Below are positions 1 to 6,334 of a stretch of 45,219 bases of DNA, in pieces. Below the pieces are notes generated by a model. That model ran no database searches. It was not told where the DNA came from and saw only the letters and a program-made list of their open reading frames with translations. Numbering within the stretch: the first letter of the stretch is position 1; each line of letters opens with the position of its first letter. Source of the stretch: an uncultured Collinsella sp. (GTDB lineage Bacteria > Actinomycetota > Coriobacteriia > Coriobacteriales > Coriobacteriaceae); NCBI GenBank assembly GCA_900549135.1, contig URNI01000002.1, positions 1 to 45,219 of the forward strand, in the 5' to 3' direction. Both the position numbers and the translations under genes were made by a program.

Positions 1-74
1 CCGTGCCGCTTTGTATAATCGGCTGGCAGTCGCGCTCAACTGAGCCATTTCGGTAAAAGCCGAGCCATCAAAAC

Positions 75-141
75 AGCTGCGGCGCCGTCTGGAGGAATGG
101 ACCCTTGCTTCCGGTCTTTTCCTCCAAGCGGCGCCGCAGCT
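75..141. repeat. Large intergenic hairpin
   Basis: The arms AGCTGCGGCGCCG ... CGGCGCCGCAGCT enclose a second paired part (TGGAGGAA with TTTTCCTCCA). The element is 67 nt long. No clear T-run follows on either strand. It may end transcription of a gene that lies left of the window, or it may be a diverged relative of the 67-bp palindromes described below. Both readings are inference. Confidence 0.5.
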
Positions 142-166
142 TTGTGCCCCGGTTACGCCCCAACGC

Positions 167-233
167 AGTTGCGGTGAAATAGGGACTGTTTGCGCCACCT
201 AGGCCGCAAAACAGTCCCTATTTCACCGCAACT
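167..233. repeat. 67-bp palindromic repeat, copy 1
   Basis: The outer ends are AGTTGCGGTGAAATA and TATTTCACCGCAACT, with the inner arm GGGACTG/CAGTCCC. The same layout and the same 67-nt length recur at 1013-1079, 14018-14084 and 16934-17000. This copy lies just downstream of the GntR-type gene that ends at 248. Confidence 0.85.
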
Positions 234-247
234 TATATGGGGATTGA

Positions 248-940
248 TTAGATGGCCGAGTCTTTGGACAGCTCAAAATAGTCGGGATGCAAGGCGATAA
301 CCGGGCCCTGCTCCTCGGGCATCAGGTGCAAGTGCGTCTCTGCCAGATAGCTCGCCGCATCGGTATCGCCCCTCTTAATGGCCTCGAGAATCCGGCGATG
401 CTGCCGACGAATCGGCTCCCAATCCAGGTCCTGCGACACCATACGCAACCAGTTGTATCGCTCAAAATGCGTGTTGATGCTCTTCATCCAATCCCACAAC
501 ATGTGACGGCCGGCAATCTCAAAACACGTCTCATGGAACAGGTTGTCCAGATCGAAAAAGCGACGCGTTTCGCTATGGTCGAGCGACTCGGACTCGGCAA
601 GAATCTGCTCAAGCCGATGCTTTTGCTCGGGCGAGGCGGCCGAACAGCATTTAATAAGCACGCTTCTCTCGAGTTTCTCGCGCAAGAAACAAGCATTCTC
701 GGCGCGTTCCATGCTGATCTTAGAAACGTAGGTGCCGCTTTTGGGACGCGTTTCCACCAGCTCCTGCTCGCGCAGGCGCACAAAGGACTCGCGAATGGGC
801 GTGCGCCCGATTCCCGTCTCCTTTTCCAGACCAATCGCCGAAAGGCGCGTGCCGGGCTTGAGCTCGGCATAGATGATCTTGGAGCGCAATGCGTTGTATG
901 CCTGATCTTGCAGGCTCTGATAATGCTGGTGCTGTTCCAT
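248..940 (-). CDS. GntR family regulator, FCD subfamily
   Basis: A 230-residue DNA-binding regulator. The N-terminal winged helix-turn-helix (about residues 15-75) carries the GntR signature region around GIGRTPIRESFVRLRE, followed by TRPKSGTYV. The C-terminal all-helical half has the FCD ligand-domain pattern (FDLDNLFHETCFEIAG, then a late H-x-H in AETHLHL), which in this family binds a metal and a small organic acid. I start at the ATG at 940 because GAGGG sits 4 nt upstream of it; an in-frame extension to 1054 has no such support and runs into the palindrome at 1013. The gene is divergent from the YczE-like gene. The ligand is unknown; sugar acids are likely for FCD proteins beside uronate genes. 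Confidence 0.85.
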   Translation of the reverse strand: MEQHQHYQSLQDQAYNALRSKIIYAELKPGTRLSAIGLEKETGIGRTPIRESFVRLREQELVETRPKSGTYVSKISMERAENACFLREKLERSVLIKCCSAASPEQKHRLEQILAESESLDHSETRRFFDLDNLFHETCFEIAGRHMLWDWMKSINTHFERYNWLRMVSQDLDWEPIRRQHRRILEAIKRGDTDAASYLAETHLHLMPEEQGPVIALHPDYFELSKDSAI

Positions 941-1012
941 AAAGCCCTCGGATGAAGCCTCGGTTAATCGAATACCACCATGCAATACTATCGCATCCCC
1001 CGCCCCATCATA

Positions 1013-1079
1013 AGTTGCGGTGGAATAGTTCCTGTTCAAGGCCTTCAGCAGCAAAAACAGGAACTATTCCACCGCAACT
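1013..1079. repeat. 67-bp palindromic repeat, copy 2
   Basis: Same 67-nt length and ends as the copy at 167. The arms read AGTTGCGGTGGAATAGTTCC and GGAACTATTCCACCGCAACT. Relative to copy 1 several arm bases changed on both sides so that pairing is kept, which argues for a selected stem-loop. It lies between the GntR gene start and the operator at 1103. Confidence 0.85.
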
Positions 1080-1102
1080 ACAGCCAACGAGTTGTTGCGA
1101 TT

Positions 1103-1118
1103 AGGTGAACGTTCACCT
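1103..1118. promoter_or_regulatory. LacI-type operator (pectin regulon motif)
   Basis: A perfect 16-bp palindrome, AGGTGAACGTTCACCT, with the central AACGTT typical of LacI-family sites. It is identical to the site at 32725 in front of uxaC. It lies about 40 bp upstream of the putative -10 of the YczE-like gene and about 160 bp upstream of the GntR gene start, so either or both may respond. Confidence 0.75.
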
Positions 1119-1156
1119 TTTTATTGTTTTTCTCTTCGCAAATAAAATCCCGTGCG

Positions 1157-1188
1157 TATACTTAGACTCAAACGAAACCGATTTCGTT
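1157..1188 (+). promoter_or_regulatory. Putative promoter with palindrome over the start site
   Basis: TATACT at 1157-1162 is a good -10; no strong -35 is visible. Nine bases downstream lies AACGAAACCGATTTCGTT (1171-1188), a near-palindrome centred on CG that would cover the transcription start. It resembles a LacI-family operator of a different specificity from the GGTGAACGTTCACC type. As RNA it would also form a hairpin (extended by CTCA/TGAG on the flanks). Confidence 0.5.
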
Positions 1189-1190
1189 GA

Positions 1191-1248
1191 GCGTGGGCAA
1201 TAGGATGCTAAGACGCACCCTACCATCTTGGCATCTTATCGCCCACGC
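1191..1248 (+). other. Long leader hairpin
   Basis: Imperfect inverted arms of about 23 nt start with GCGTGGGC and end with GCCCACGC. The four mismatched positions are mostly wobble-compatible changes. The element is in the presumed 5' leader of the YczE-like gene, between the promoter and the terminator at 1323. It could be a regulatory RNA structure or an old small repeat. Confidence 0.6.
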
Positions 1249-1322
1249 AATACCATTTGCTTTCTTCCCGTCTCGTTGGACCTTTAGTCCCATTCCGGCA
1301 CAGCGAGACACTTCCTAGACGA

Positions 1323-1400
1323 CTGACCGTGGGGCCGGCTTTTCTGCTTTTGCAGCAGTGCCTCCGATAACCCTCTTTTGCCGGCCCGGGTCAGCTTTTT
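1323..1400 (+). terminator. Intrinsic terminator in the leader (possible attenuator)
   Basis: CTGACC (1323-1328) and GGGCCGGC (1332-1339) pair with GCCGGCCC (1380-1387) and GGTCAG (1389-1394). The stem is followed by CTTTTT, only 27 nt before the ATG at 1428. An inner CTGC/GCAG hairpin fits in the loop. A terminator directly before a gene, downstream of its own promoter, suggests transcription attenuation. It could instead insulate the gene from a short upstream transcript. Confidence 0.6.
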
Positions 1401-1427
1401 CACACAACCGAAAGGACGGGTAGCAAC

Positions 1428-2108
1428 ATGCGACCGCTCATCATCATGCATGGCGAGAACATCGACTGGTGCCATACCGTCATCAGAATGCTGATGTATC
1501 TTGTGGGCGTTGCAGTACTGGCACTCGGTATGAGTCTCCAGACGGCATCCGGCCTGGGCGTCGCCGCGCTCACGTGCTTTGCCACAACCCTATCCATGCT
1601 CACTGGCAAGACGCTCGGCTTTTGGATCACCGCAACCTACGTCGCCTACATCGTGGCGCAATTAGCCATCTTGCGAAGCGAGTTCCAGCCGCGCATCCTG
1701 CTCGAATTGTTCTTCTCAACGCTGATTGGCGGCTTGACCGACCTCTTCATGGCGGTCAACCCACTGCATCCCACGGCACTCCCCACACAGATTGCGACCA
1801 TGCTGCTCTCCCTCGCTGTCACCGCATTTGGCGTAAGTCTCGTCGTCAACATGGGCGTTGTCCCCAACGCGCCCGACGGCTTGGTGCAAGTCATTGCCGA
1901 AAAGCTTAAACGCCGCTTTGGTGACGTAAAAGTCGTGTTTGACTGCTCACATGTCGCCGCCTCGCTCGCGTTGTCGCTGATCTTTATGTACAACCTGGGC
2001 GGCTTTGGCGTCACGACCGCCATCTCGGCACTGTTCCTGGGCCATGTCATCAACATCGCCAACAAGCTGTTCGCCCAGCGCTTTATCCGCGCGGCATTCG
2101 GAAAATAG
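1428..2108 (+). CDS. YczE/YyaS/YitT-like integral membrane protein
   Basis: A 226-residue membrane protein with about five hydrophobic segments, beginning around residues 18-40 (MLMYLVGVAVLALGMSL). The motif LGVAALTCFATTLS and the later VVPNAPDGLV match the family's conserved Gly- and Pro-rich loops. The function of this family is not established; members are thought to be transporters or membrane accessory proteins. AAAGGA lies about 10 nt before the ATG. The gene stands alone, with a leader of about 260 nt that holds an operator-like palindrome, a long hairpin and a terminator, so its expression is probably controlled at initiation and at elongation. Confidence 0.75.
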   Translation: MRPLIIMHGENIDWCHTVIRMLMYLVGVAVLALGMSLQTASGLGVAALTCFATTLSMLTGKTLGFWITATYVAYIVAQLAILRSEFQPRILLELFFSTLIGGLTDLFMAVNPLHPTALPTQIATMLLSLAVTAFGVSLVVNMGVVPNAPDGLVQVIAEKLKRRFGDVKVVFDCSHVAASLALSLIFMYNLGGFGVTTAISALFLGHVINIANKLFAQRFIRAAFGK

Positions 2109-2130
2109 CACCACCGTAAGAACCCGCAAA

Positions 2131-2210
2131 CAGCGCTATACGTTGCTATATCTCACTATACTTTGCTATATCTTGCTATACTTTGCTATATCTTGCTATA
2201 TCTTGAGCAA
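2131..2210 (+). repeat. 10-bp tandem repeat array upstream of ATPase gene
   Basis: Seven consecutive 10-bp units end in GCTATA or ACTATA, with the consensus (C/T)NTTGCTATA; two 20-bp units are identical. The array ends 11 nt before the ATG of the ATPase gene and abuts its ribosome binding site (AAAGGTGG). The period equals one DNA turn. The units contain TATACT/TATATC words that could serve as -10 boxes, so copy number could set promoter position. Confidence 0.9.
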
Positions 2211-2221
2211 AGGTGGCTCAC

Positions 2222-3313
2222 ATGCAAACAAACCCTTTTAAGCCCACAGCAGGTAAAACACCTCCCACGATTATCGGCCGCGAAGATGTACTCGAAGAAT
2301 TCAATGAAGGCCTCGTCAACGGGCCTGGTGCCCCGGGGCGCCTAATGCGCATAGCCGGCGTCCGTGGAACAGGCAAGACGGTCCTCCTTGACGAGTGCTC
2401 ACGTTTGGCGCAAAGCCGTGGCTGGACGGTCATAAAAGAGGTCGCAACCGAGGGACTTTGCCAACGCATTCTCGAACAGCTGCAGCCCAAATTCCAGGCC
2501 AAACACGCCAGATTTGAGCCCACCGTAGCTGGCATATCCATCGGCAGCATAGACATTGAGCGAATCGGTCCATCGCTACGCGACGCCATGAGACAGACAA
2601 TATCCAAGAATGAAAATGGCCTGCTCATCACTCTCGACGAGGTTCAAGACGCAGAGCTCGATGAGGTCCGAACGCTCTCCATTGCGATTCAGCAGGTTAT
2701 CGGCGAAGACCTTGATATCGCCTTTGTTTTTGCGGGGCTGCCTTCGATGATTGAAAGCATCATCAACGGAAAGACACTTACGTTTTTGCGCCGTGCCCTC
2801 CCCTTTGACCTGAAGGCTGTGGCAGTAACCGAAGTGTCGTACTCCCTCGAGGAAACCATTGAAGCGTCTGGCATGGAGTTGCAGCCAGGTATTGCCGGCC
2901 AACTTGCCGAGGCAACGCAAGGTTATCCTTTCATGATCCAACTCGTTGGATACTACGCATGGCAGTTGGCAAGACGCGCACATACACCGATTATTGGAGA
3001 AGAAGAAGCCGAGCGCGGCATTGCAACGGCACGCGAACGCTTCTGTGCCATGGTGATTGAGCCCGCGCTACAGCGCATTCCGCCCACGTGCATCGCTTAT
3101 CTGCTGAGCATGGCATCTTTGGGGCAGACGAGCTCGACCAGCATGGTTGCCGATGCCCTAAACAAAACGCCTCAACAGGTGAGTTTCGTCCGCAGCCGCC
3201 TGTTAAGAGAGTCGATTATCGAGGCTCCCTCGTACGGCAAGGTCTCATTTGCCATCCCCTACATGCGCGACTACCTCTACGAGCACAAAGCCGAACTGGA
3301 AGTTGAACTGTAG
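2222..3313 (+). CDS. AAA-type (AAA_16/Orc1-like) ATP-binding protein
   Basis: A 363-residue P-loop ATPase. Walker A is GVRGTGKT at residues 46-53 and Walker B ends in LDE at about 138-140. A sensor-like region follows (FVFAGLPSM), then a C-terminal winged-helix-like part (LNKTPQQVSFVRSRLLRE). The architecture is that of stand-alone AAA_16 ATPases that are frequent in actinobacteria and archaea, whose role is mostly unknown; some act in mobile elements or stress. The ATG at 2222 is chosen because AAAGGTGG lies 5 nt upstream; a GTG three codons earlier overlaps that site. Degenerate repeats lie right behind the stop, and the integrase remnant follows, so the gene may be cargo of the decayed element. 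Confidence 0.75.
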   Translation: MQTNPFKPTAGKTPPTIIGREDVLEEFNEGLVNGPGAPGRLMRIAGVRGTGKTVLLDECSRLAQSRGWTVIKEVATEGLCQRILEQLQPKFQAKHARFEPTVAGISIGSIDIERIGPSLRDAMRQTISKNENGLLITLDEVQDAELDEVRTLSIAIQQVIGEDLDIAFVFAGLPSMIESIINGKTLTFLRRALPFDLKAVAVTEVSYSLEETIEASGMELQPGIAGQLAEATQGYPFMIQLVGYYAWQLARRAHTPIIGEEEAERGIATARERFCAMVIEPALQRIPPTCIAYLLSMASLGQTSSTSMVADALNKTPQQVSFVRSRLLRESIIEAPSYGKVSFAIPYMRDYLYEHKAELEVEL

Positions 3314-3332
3314 AAACGGCAACTGCCCTGCA

Positions 3333-3487
3333 AGACGAAAACCGTTTTCGTACGGATTTAAAGCAGACGTAAACGATTTTCGTCTTGATTTGCGTACGGA
3401 ATTAAGACGTAAATTGCGCTTTCGTACGCTTATTACCAGACGCAAATTGTTTTCGTCCGGCCATGCGTCCCCAATCTAGACGAAAAG
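3333..3487. repeat. Degenerate 32-40 bp tandem repeat
   Basis: Units that begin AGACG(A/T/C)AAA and contain a variant of TTTTCGT(A/C)CG start at about 3333, 3365, 3405 and 3438; a partial copy starts at 3477. Spacings are 32, 40, 33 and 39 bp. The array lies between the ATPase gene and the integrase remnant and overlaps the 3' end of the latter. It looks like a row of protein-binding sites or an eroded repeat cluster. I cannot name a known family. Confidence 0.6.
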
Positions 3488-4756
3488 AGCCCCGAGCTCG
3501 TATTGAACTGCATCCCAATTCTTGGACGGGCGCCGATGCCCTGATCTCTGCCATGTCGAGGTGCGAGATCAAATCCTTGGCGCGCTCGCCGGAGTGGTAT
3601 ACCTTGTTCGGCGCCACCTTCCTGTAGAGCTTCTTGAGCTTCGTCTTCCCCTTGTTGCCCGGCGGCATCTCCGTCTCAGGTGGCAGCCCTAGGAAGGACA
3701 GGACGCCGGGCAGGTCGCACAGCATCACGTCCTCGATGTCGGCCTTGGCCGCCAGGTCGACGACTCTCTGCGCTGTCGGCGAGATGTTCGGGGTGCTGCT
3801 ACCGCCCGCTGGTTCGGAAGCTGGCGGGCAGTAGCGGGCAGTAGCGGCAGTAGCGGTGTGGCTCGATAGGCCCGAATATCCGTAAGGAAGGTGCTCGCTC
3901 TCATATGTGCTGATATGCCTCGCCTCGCGAACCTTGGGATGCTTCCTGAGGTAATCCCTCAATTCGAGCCACTCTTTATGCTCATAACGCTTCGAAATCG
4001 TTTCCCCGTCGACAGTTTCCTTCACATAATGGTATGTTCGAACGCCTTCGAACTTGCCGAACCCGTTCTCGACGCTGAAGTTTCTGAACCAGCGCGAAAA
4101 CCCATTCAGGTCCATGAAGTTGACTTGGGGATGCCTGTCTTTCGTTCGTTCGAATGAGTGGACGAGCGGAGTGCCTTTGACTTGTTCCAGGCCGAAGGCT
4201 TCCATTTCGCGGGCCTGCTCCTTTTTCCAGAATTCGAGATACGACGTCAGCGTCTCGCTTATCGAGATCCTCCGCACGCTTTTCTTGCTTTTGGGCGAGC
4301 GAACGCTTCGATCGGCCGCGAACTGCTGCTCAATGAGGATGCTTCTGTTCTCGACGGAGACATCGGACCACGTCATCCCGAGGGCTTCTGCCCTTCTCAT
4401 GTCGGTGTCGAGCATGAGCATCACGCATGTGATGTGCGCGTCCGGTTCTCGATTGAGTAGGATGTCGAGTAGGCGAGCGGCGTGATGGTTCCTTCGCGGT
4501 TGTCGTGGAACTTTTTTGCGTACGAGCCGACGGTGTCCCTCGATTTTTGGACGTAGGTGCCGCTGTTGAGTTCTGCCTTGTAGGCTTCGAGTGCGGCGTC
4601 GACCTCTCGGCTTTTGGTGGTATGTATGGTCTGCCACGGCGAATAGCGGTATTTGCCCGTGACCGGATCCTTGCCGAGGCTGTGACGGTAGCGCCACGTA
4701 TATTTGTCGCGGCGTTGCTTCGTTCCTTTGCCTATGACGAGAGGTCGGTCGTTCAT
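3402..4756 (-). pseudogene. Decayed tyrosine integrase
   Basis: The N-terminal arm-binding part reads from the ATG at 4756 (YTWRYRHSLGKDPVTGKYRYSP, an AP2-like fold start) and stops near 4421. The catalytic part continues in another frame from about 4465 (NREPDAHITCVMLMLDTDMRRAEALGMTWSDV, holding the first catalytic Arg). The intervening core-binding domain of roughly 70-100 residues is missing. Further on, the usual H-x-x-R and C-terminal Tyr motifs do not appear in the open frame; instead it runs into an unrelated tail. A short GGCAGTAGC-type tandem repeat (3825-3856) interrupts this region. The gene faces the tRNA scar at 5038, as integrase genes usually do. I regard it as inactive. Exact breakpoints need comparison with an intact relative. 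Confidence 0.75.
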
Positions 4757-4830
4757 CGTGTTCCTTGCCTGAAGTGCCTGAGAATCGCGCTCGGTTGCGC
4801 GGAATGGCGCAAAGGGCTGGGGCGGGTGGG

Positions 4831-4880
4831 CATTACCCTTGGTGGTGGGCCCTGCGTGGGGTCACACCCCAAGGGTAATG
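4831..4880. repeat. Inverted repeat upstream of integrase remnant
   Basis: Perfect 12-bp arms, CATTACCCTTGG (4831-4842) and CCAAGGGTAATG (4869-4880), are separated by 26 nt that pair in part. The element lies between the integrase start and the arm-type repeats. It may be a terminator, or a binding site for an excisionase or integrase regulator. Confidence 0.6.
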
Positions 4881-4908
4881 CTCCGCCTGACCGCTTTCAA
4901 GCTCGTTG

Positions 4909-5008
4909 TGGGTCGAATTTGGGTCGAATTATTCCGCGTACTTTTCTTTCGTAAATCTATGAAAACATCAAATGACCTGGAGTTATATTGAGTTCAATTT
5001 GGGTCGAA
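4909..5008. repeat. Putative integrase arm-type sites (TGGGTCGAA x3)
   Basis: TGGGTCGAA occurs at 4909-4917, 4920-4928 and 5000-5008, all in the same orientation. They lie between the integrase remnant and the tRNA 3' half, where arm-binding sites of a tyrosine integrase are expected. The first two are 11 bp apart, one helical turn. Assignment as arm sites is inference from position and repetition. Confidence 0.5.
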
Positions 5009-5037
5009 ATGTCTGAATGAAACAACGTCGTAGCGAC

Positions 5038-5082
5038 CTCATAATCCGAAGGTCGGTGGTTCAAATCCGCCCCCCGCGACCA
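5038..5082 (+). tRNA. 3' half of a tRNA(CAU) gene, attachment-site scar
   Basis: The sequence starts in the anticodon loop (CTCATAA, anticodon CAT). It continues with the 3' anticodon strand TCCGA, the variable loop AGGTC, a T-arm of GGTGG-TTCAAAT-CCGCC, the acceptor strand CCCCGCG, and ends in A-CCA. The 5' half is absent: the bases upstream cannot pair with TCCGA, and no GC-rich acceptor strand is present. This is what integration into a tRNA 3' end leaves at one junction. By polarity the element lay to the left and the host DNA lies to the right. Identity as Met or initiator Met is uncertain; position 72 is G rather than the A usual in initiators. Confidence 0.75.
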
Positions 5083-5091
5083 TGAAACTTC

Positions 5092-5125
5092 AGGTCGGAA
5101 GCATAAAAGCTCCCGACCTTTTTCT
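5092..5125 (+). terminator. Intrinsic terminator of the tRNA locus
   Basis: AGGTCGGAAGC and GCTCCCGACCT form an 11-bp stem with one mismatch around an ATAAAA loop, followed by TTTTTCTTT. It lies 10 nt behind the tRNA CCA end, so the scar has kept the original tRNA terminator. Confidence 0.85.
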
Positions 5126-5341
5126 TTGTCTAGGGGTTTCGGCATCTCTCGTTCTTTGGGTACCTCGAGGCGGGCAATCAGATAGATGCTTACGAGTATC
5201 ATAGGGTCTTTTTACGTCGCGGTCGTGTCTCGTACTGGTGCGCCGCTCTTTGTGGGACGTGTCACTTTGCCATAGGTTGTCCGGCGGCGGGGCGCAGGTC
5301 GTTCCCCGTGGCGTCGCTCCTTTCGACGCTACGCTGCCTGG

Positions 5342-5650
5342 CTACTCGTTCCACTGGTGCTTTTTCATGTCGACGCAGCCGTTGTCTCGGAAGGCGACTC
5401 CTTCCTCCGTCAGTAGTGCTCGCTGGTCGGGGAAGTTTGGCGCGAGGCGTCCCGCGTGGTTGACGACGCGGTGGCAGGGATAATCGCCGTAGCGATCCGC
5501 CTCGCTCAGCACCGCTCCGACCAGGCGAGAGTTTTTCTCCCTGCCGATGAGGCGCGCTATCTGACCGTACGAGGCGACGCATCCCGCCGGAATCTCTGCC
5601 ACGACGGAGAGAATCTCATAAACCAAATCTTCGTCCAGGACTTTTCCCAT
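5342..5650 (-). CDS. MGMT-family DNA alkyl-repair protein (short form)
   Basis: A 102-residue protein that matches the C-terminal domain of O6-alkylguanine-DNA alkyltransferases. It has the helix-turn-helix region (EIPAGCVASYGQIARLIG, about 18-35, then RLVGAVLS) and the active-site segment YPCHRVVNHAGRLAP. The acceptor cysteine of the P-C-H-R-V motif is present, so it is not one of the Cys-less alkyltransferase-like proteins, although its length resembles them. Its expected role is direct repair or recognition of O6-alkylguanine. GGGAGCG precedes the ATG. It is a single gene beside the tRNA scar, on the host side. Confidence 0.85.
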   Translation of the reverse strand: MGKVLDEDLVYEILSVVAEIPAGCVASYGQIARLIGREKNSRLVGAVLSEADRYGDYPCHRVVNHAGRLAPNFPDQRALLTEEGVAFRDNGCVDMKKHQWNE

Positions 5651-5824
5651 CGTATCGCTCCCGTGTTCGCTTTTGCCTTCGGGGGCGCGGCGCCGATCAC
5701 CCGTGCTGCGATTTTCGCAGCTCCCCTTACCGAAGCATCGAGGGAAAGCGCGTGCGTGTCAAGGTTGTCTGGTCCAGTTGCTGGCTCGATGCCTCGAGAT
5801 GTTCGCCTCAAGTGCGACCTGCCC

Positions 5825-6331
5825 CTATTGGAAAAGGATGCCGAAGATGTATTTGGTGATGGCGGAGCGGCGGATGACCCCCACGAGTTTGCCCTCGTCA
5901 TCAACCACAGGAAGCTTCTTGAACTTCTTCTTCGCCAGCAGCGCGGCGACGCGGGCGATGCTCTGCTCGGGACGGGCACACACTACCTGGCGCGTCGCGA
6001 AATCCATGACGCAGCGATCCTTCAGGTCTTCGATGCGCTGCTCAAGGCTCTGATCGTCGAAGTACAGCATGGACGCGTCGCCGCCCGTGAAGATGGTGTG
6101 AGCGCGATGCTGCGCGATGGCTCCCATGACATCGCCGTCGGAGATGAACCCGACCACCTGGTTGCGCTCATCGATTACGGGCATGCTGCTCACCTCGTTT
6201 TCGGCGAGCATGCGCACCACGTCGGAAATCGTGCAATCCTGCGTGCAGGTGAACGGCTCTTCAATCATGATGCTCGAAACGGGCGTCCCCTCGAGCTCGA
6301 GCGGGATGCGCTCGGACAGAATCTCGGACAT
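5825..6331 (-). CDS. CBS-domain pair protein
   Basis: A 168-residue soluble protein made of two CBS motifs, about residues 8-75 (TPVSSIMIEEPFTCTQDCTISDVVRMLAENEVSSMPVID) and 100-165 (CARPEQSIARVAALLAKKKFKKLPVVDDEGKLVGVI). CBS pairs bind adenine nucleotides and act as energy or redox sensors. The start is 3 nt behind the stop of the upstream MFS gene, and its ribosome binding site (AAGGAGG) lies inside that gene, so the two are translationally linked. It may regulate the exporter or simply share its operon. No catalytic domain is attached. Confidence 0.85.
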   Translation of the reverse strand: MSEILSERIPLELEGTPVSSIMIEEPFTCTQDCTISDVVRMLAENEVSSMPVIDERNQVVGFISDGDVMGAIAQHRAHTIFTGGDASMLYFDDQSLEQRIEDLKDRCVMDFATRQVVCARPEQSIARVAALLAKKKFKKLPVVDDEGKLVGVIRRSAITKYIFGILFQ

Positions 6332-6334
6332 CGC

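Noticed and set aside
2131..2210. CRISPR array
   Set aside because: The units are 10 bp, contiguous and without spacers. No cas genes are present. The row at 3333-3487 was rejected as CRISPR too, because the units diverge and the intervals are uneven.
4990..5082. A complete tRNA gene
   Set aside because: The 3' half is good, but the upstream bases cannot form the 5' anticodon strand, D-arm or acceptor strand. I keep it as a fragment.
3402..5082. A functional prophage or integrative conjugative element
   Set aside because: No structural, replication, relaxase or mating genes are present, and the integrase is broken.
5342..5650. Cys-less alkyltransferase-like protein (ATL)
   Set aside because: The length suggests it, but the P-C-H-R-V active-site Cys is present.
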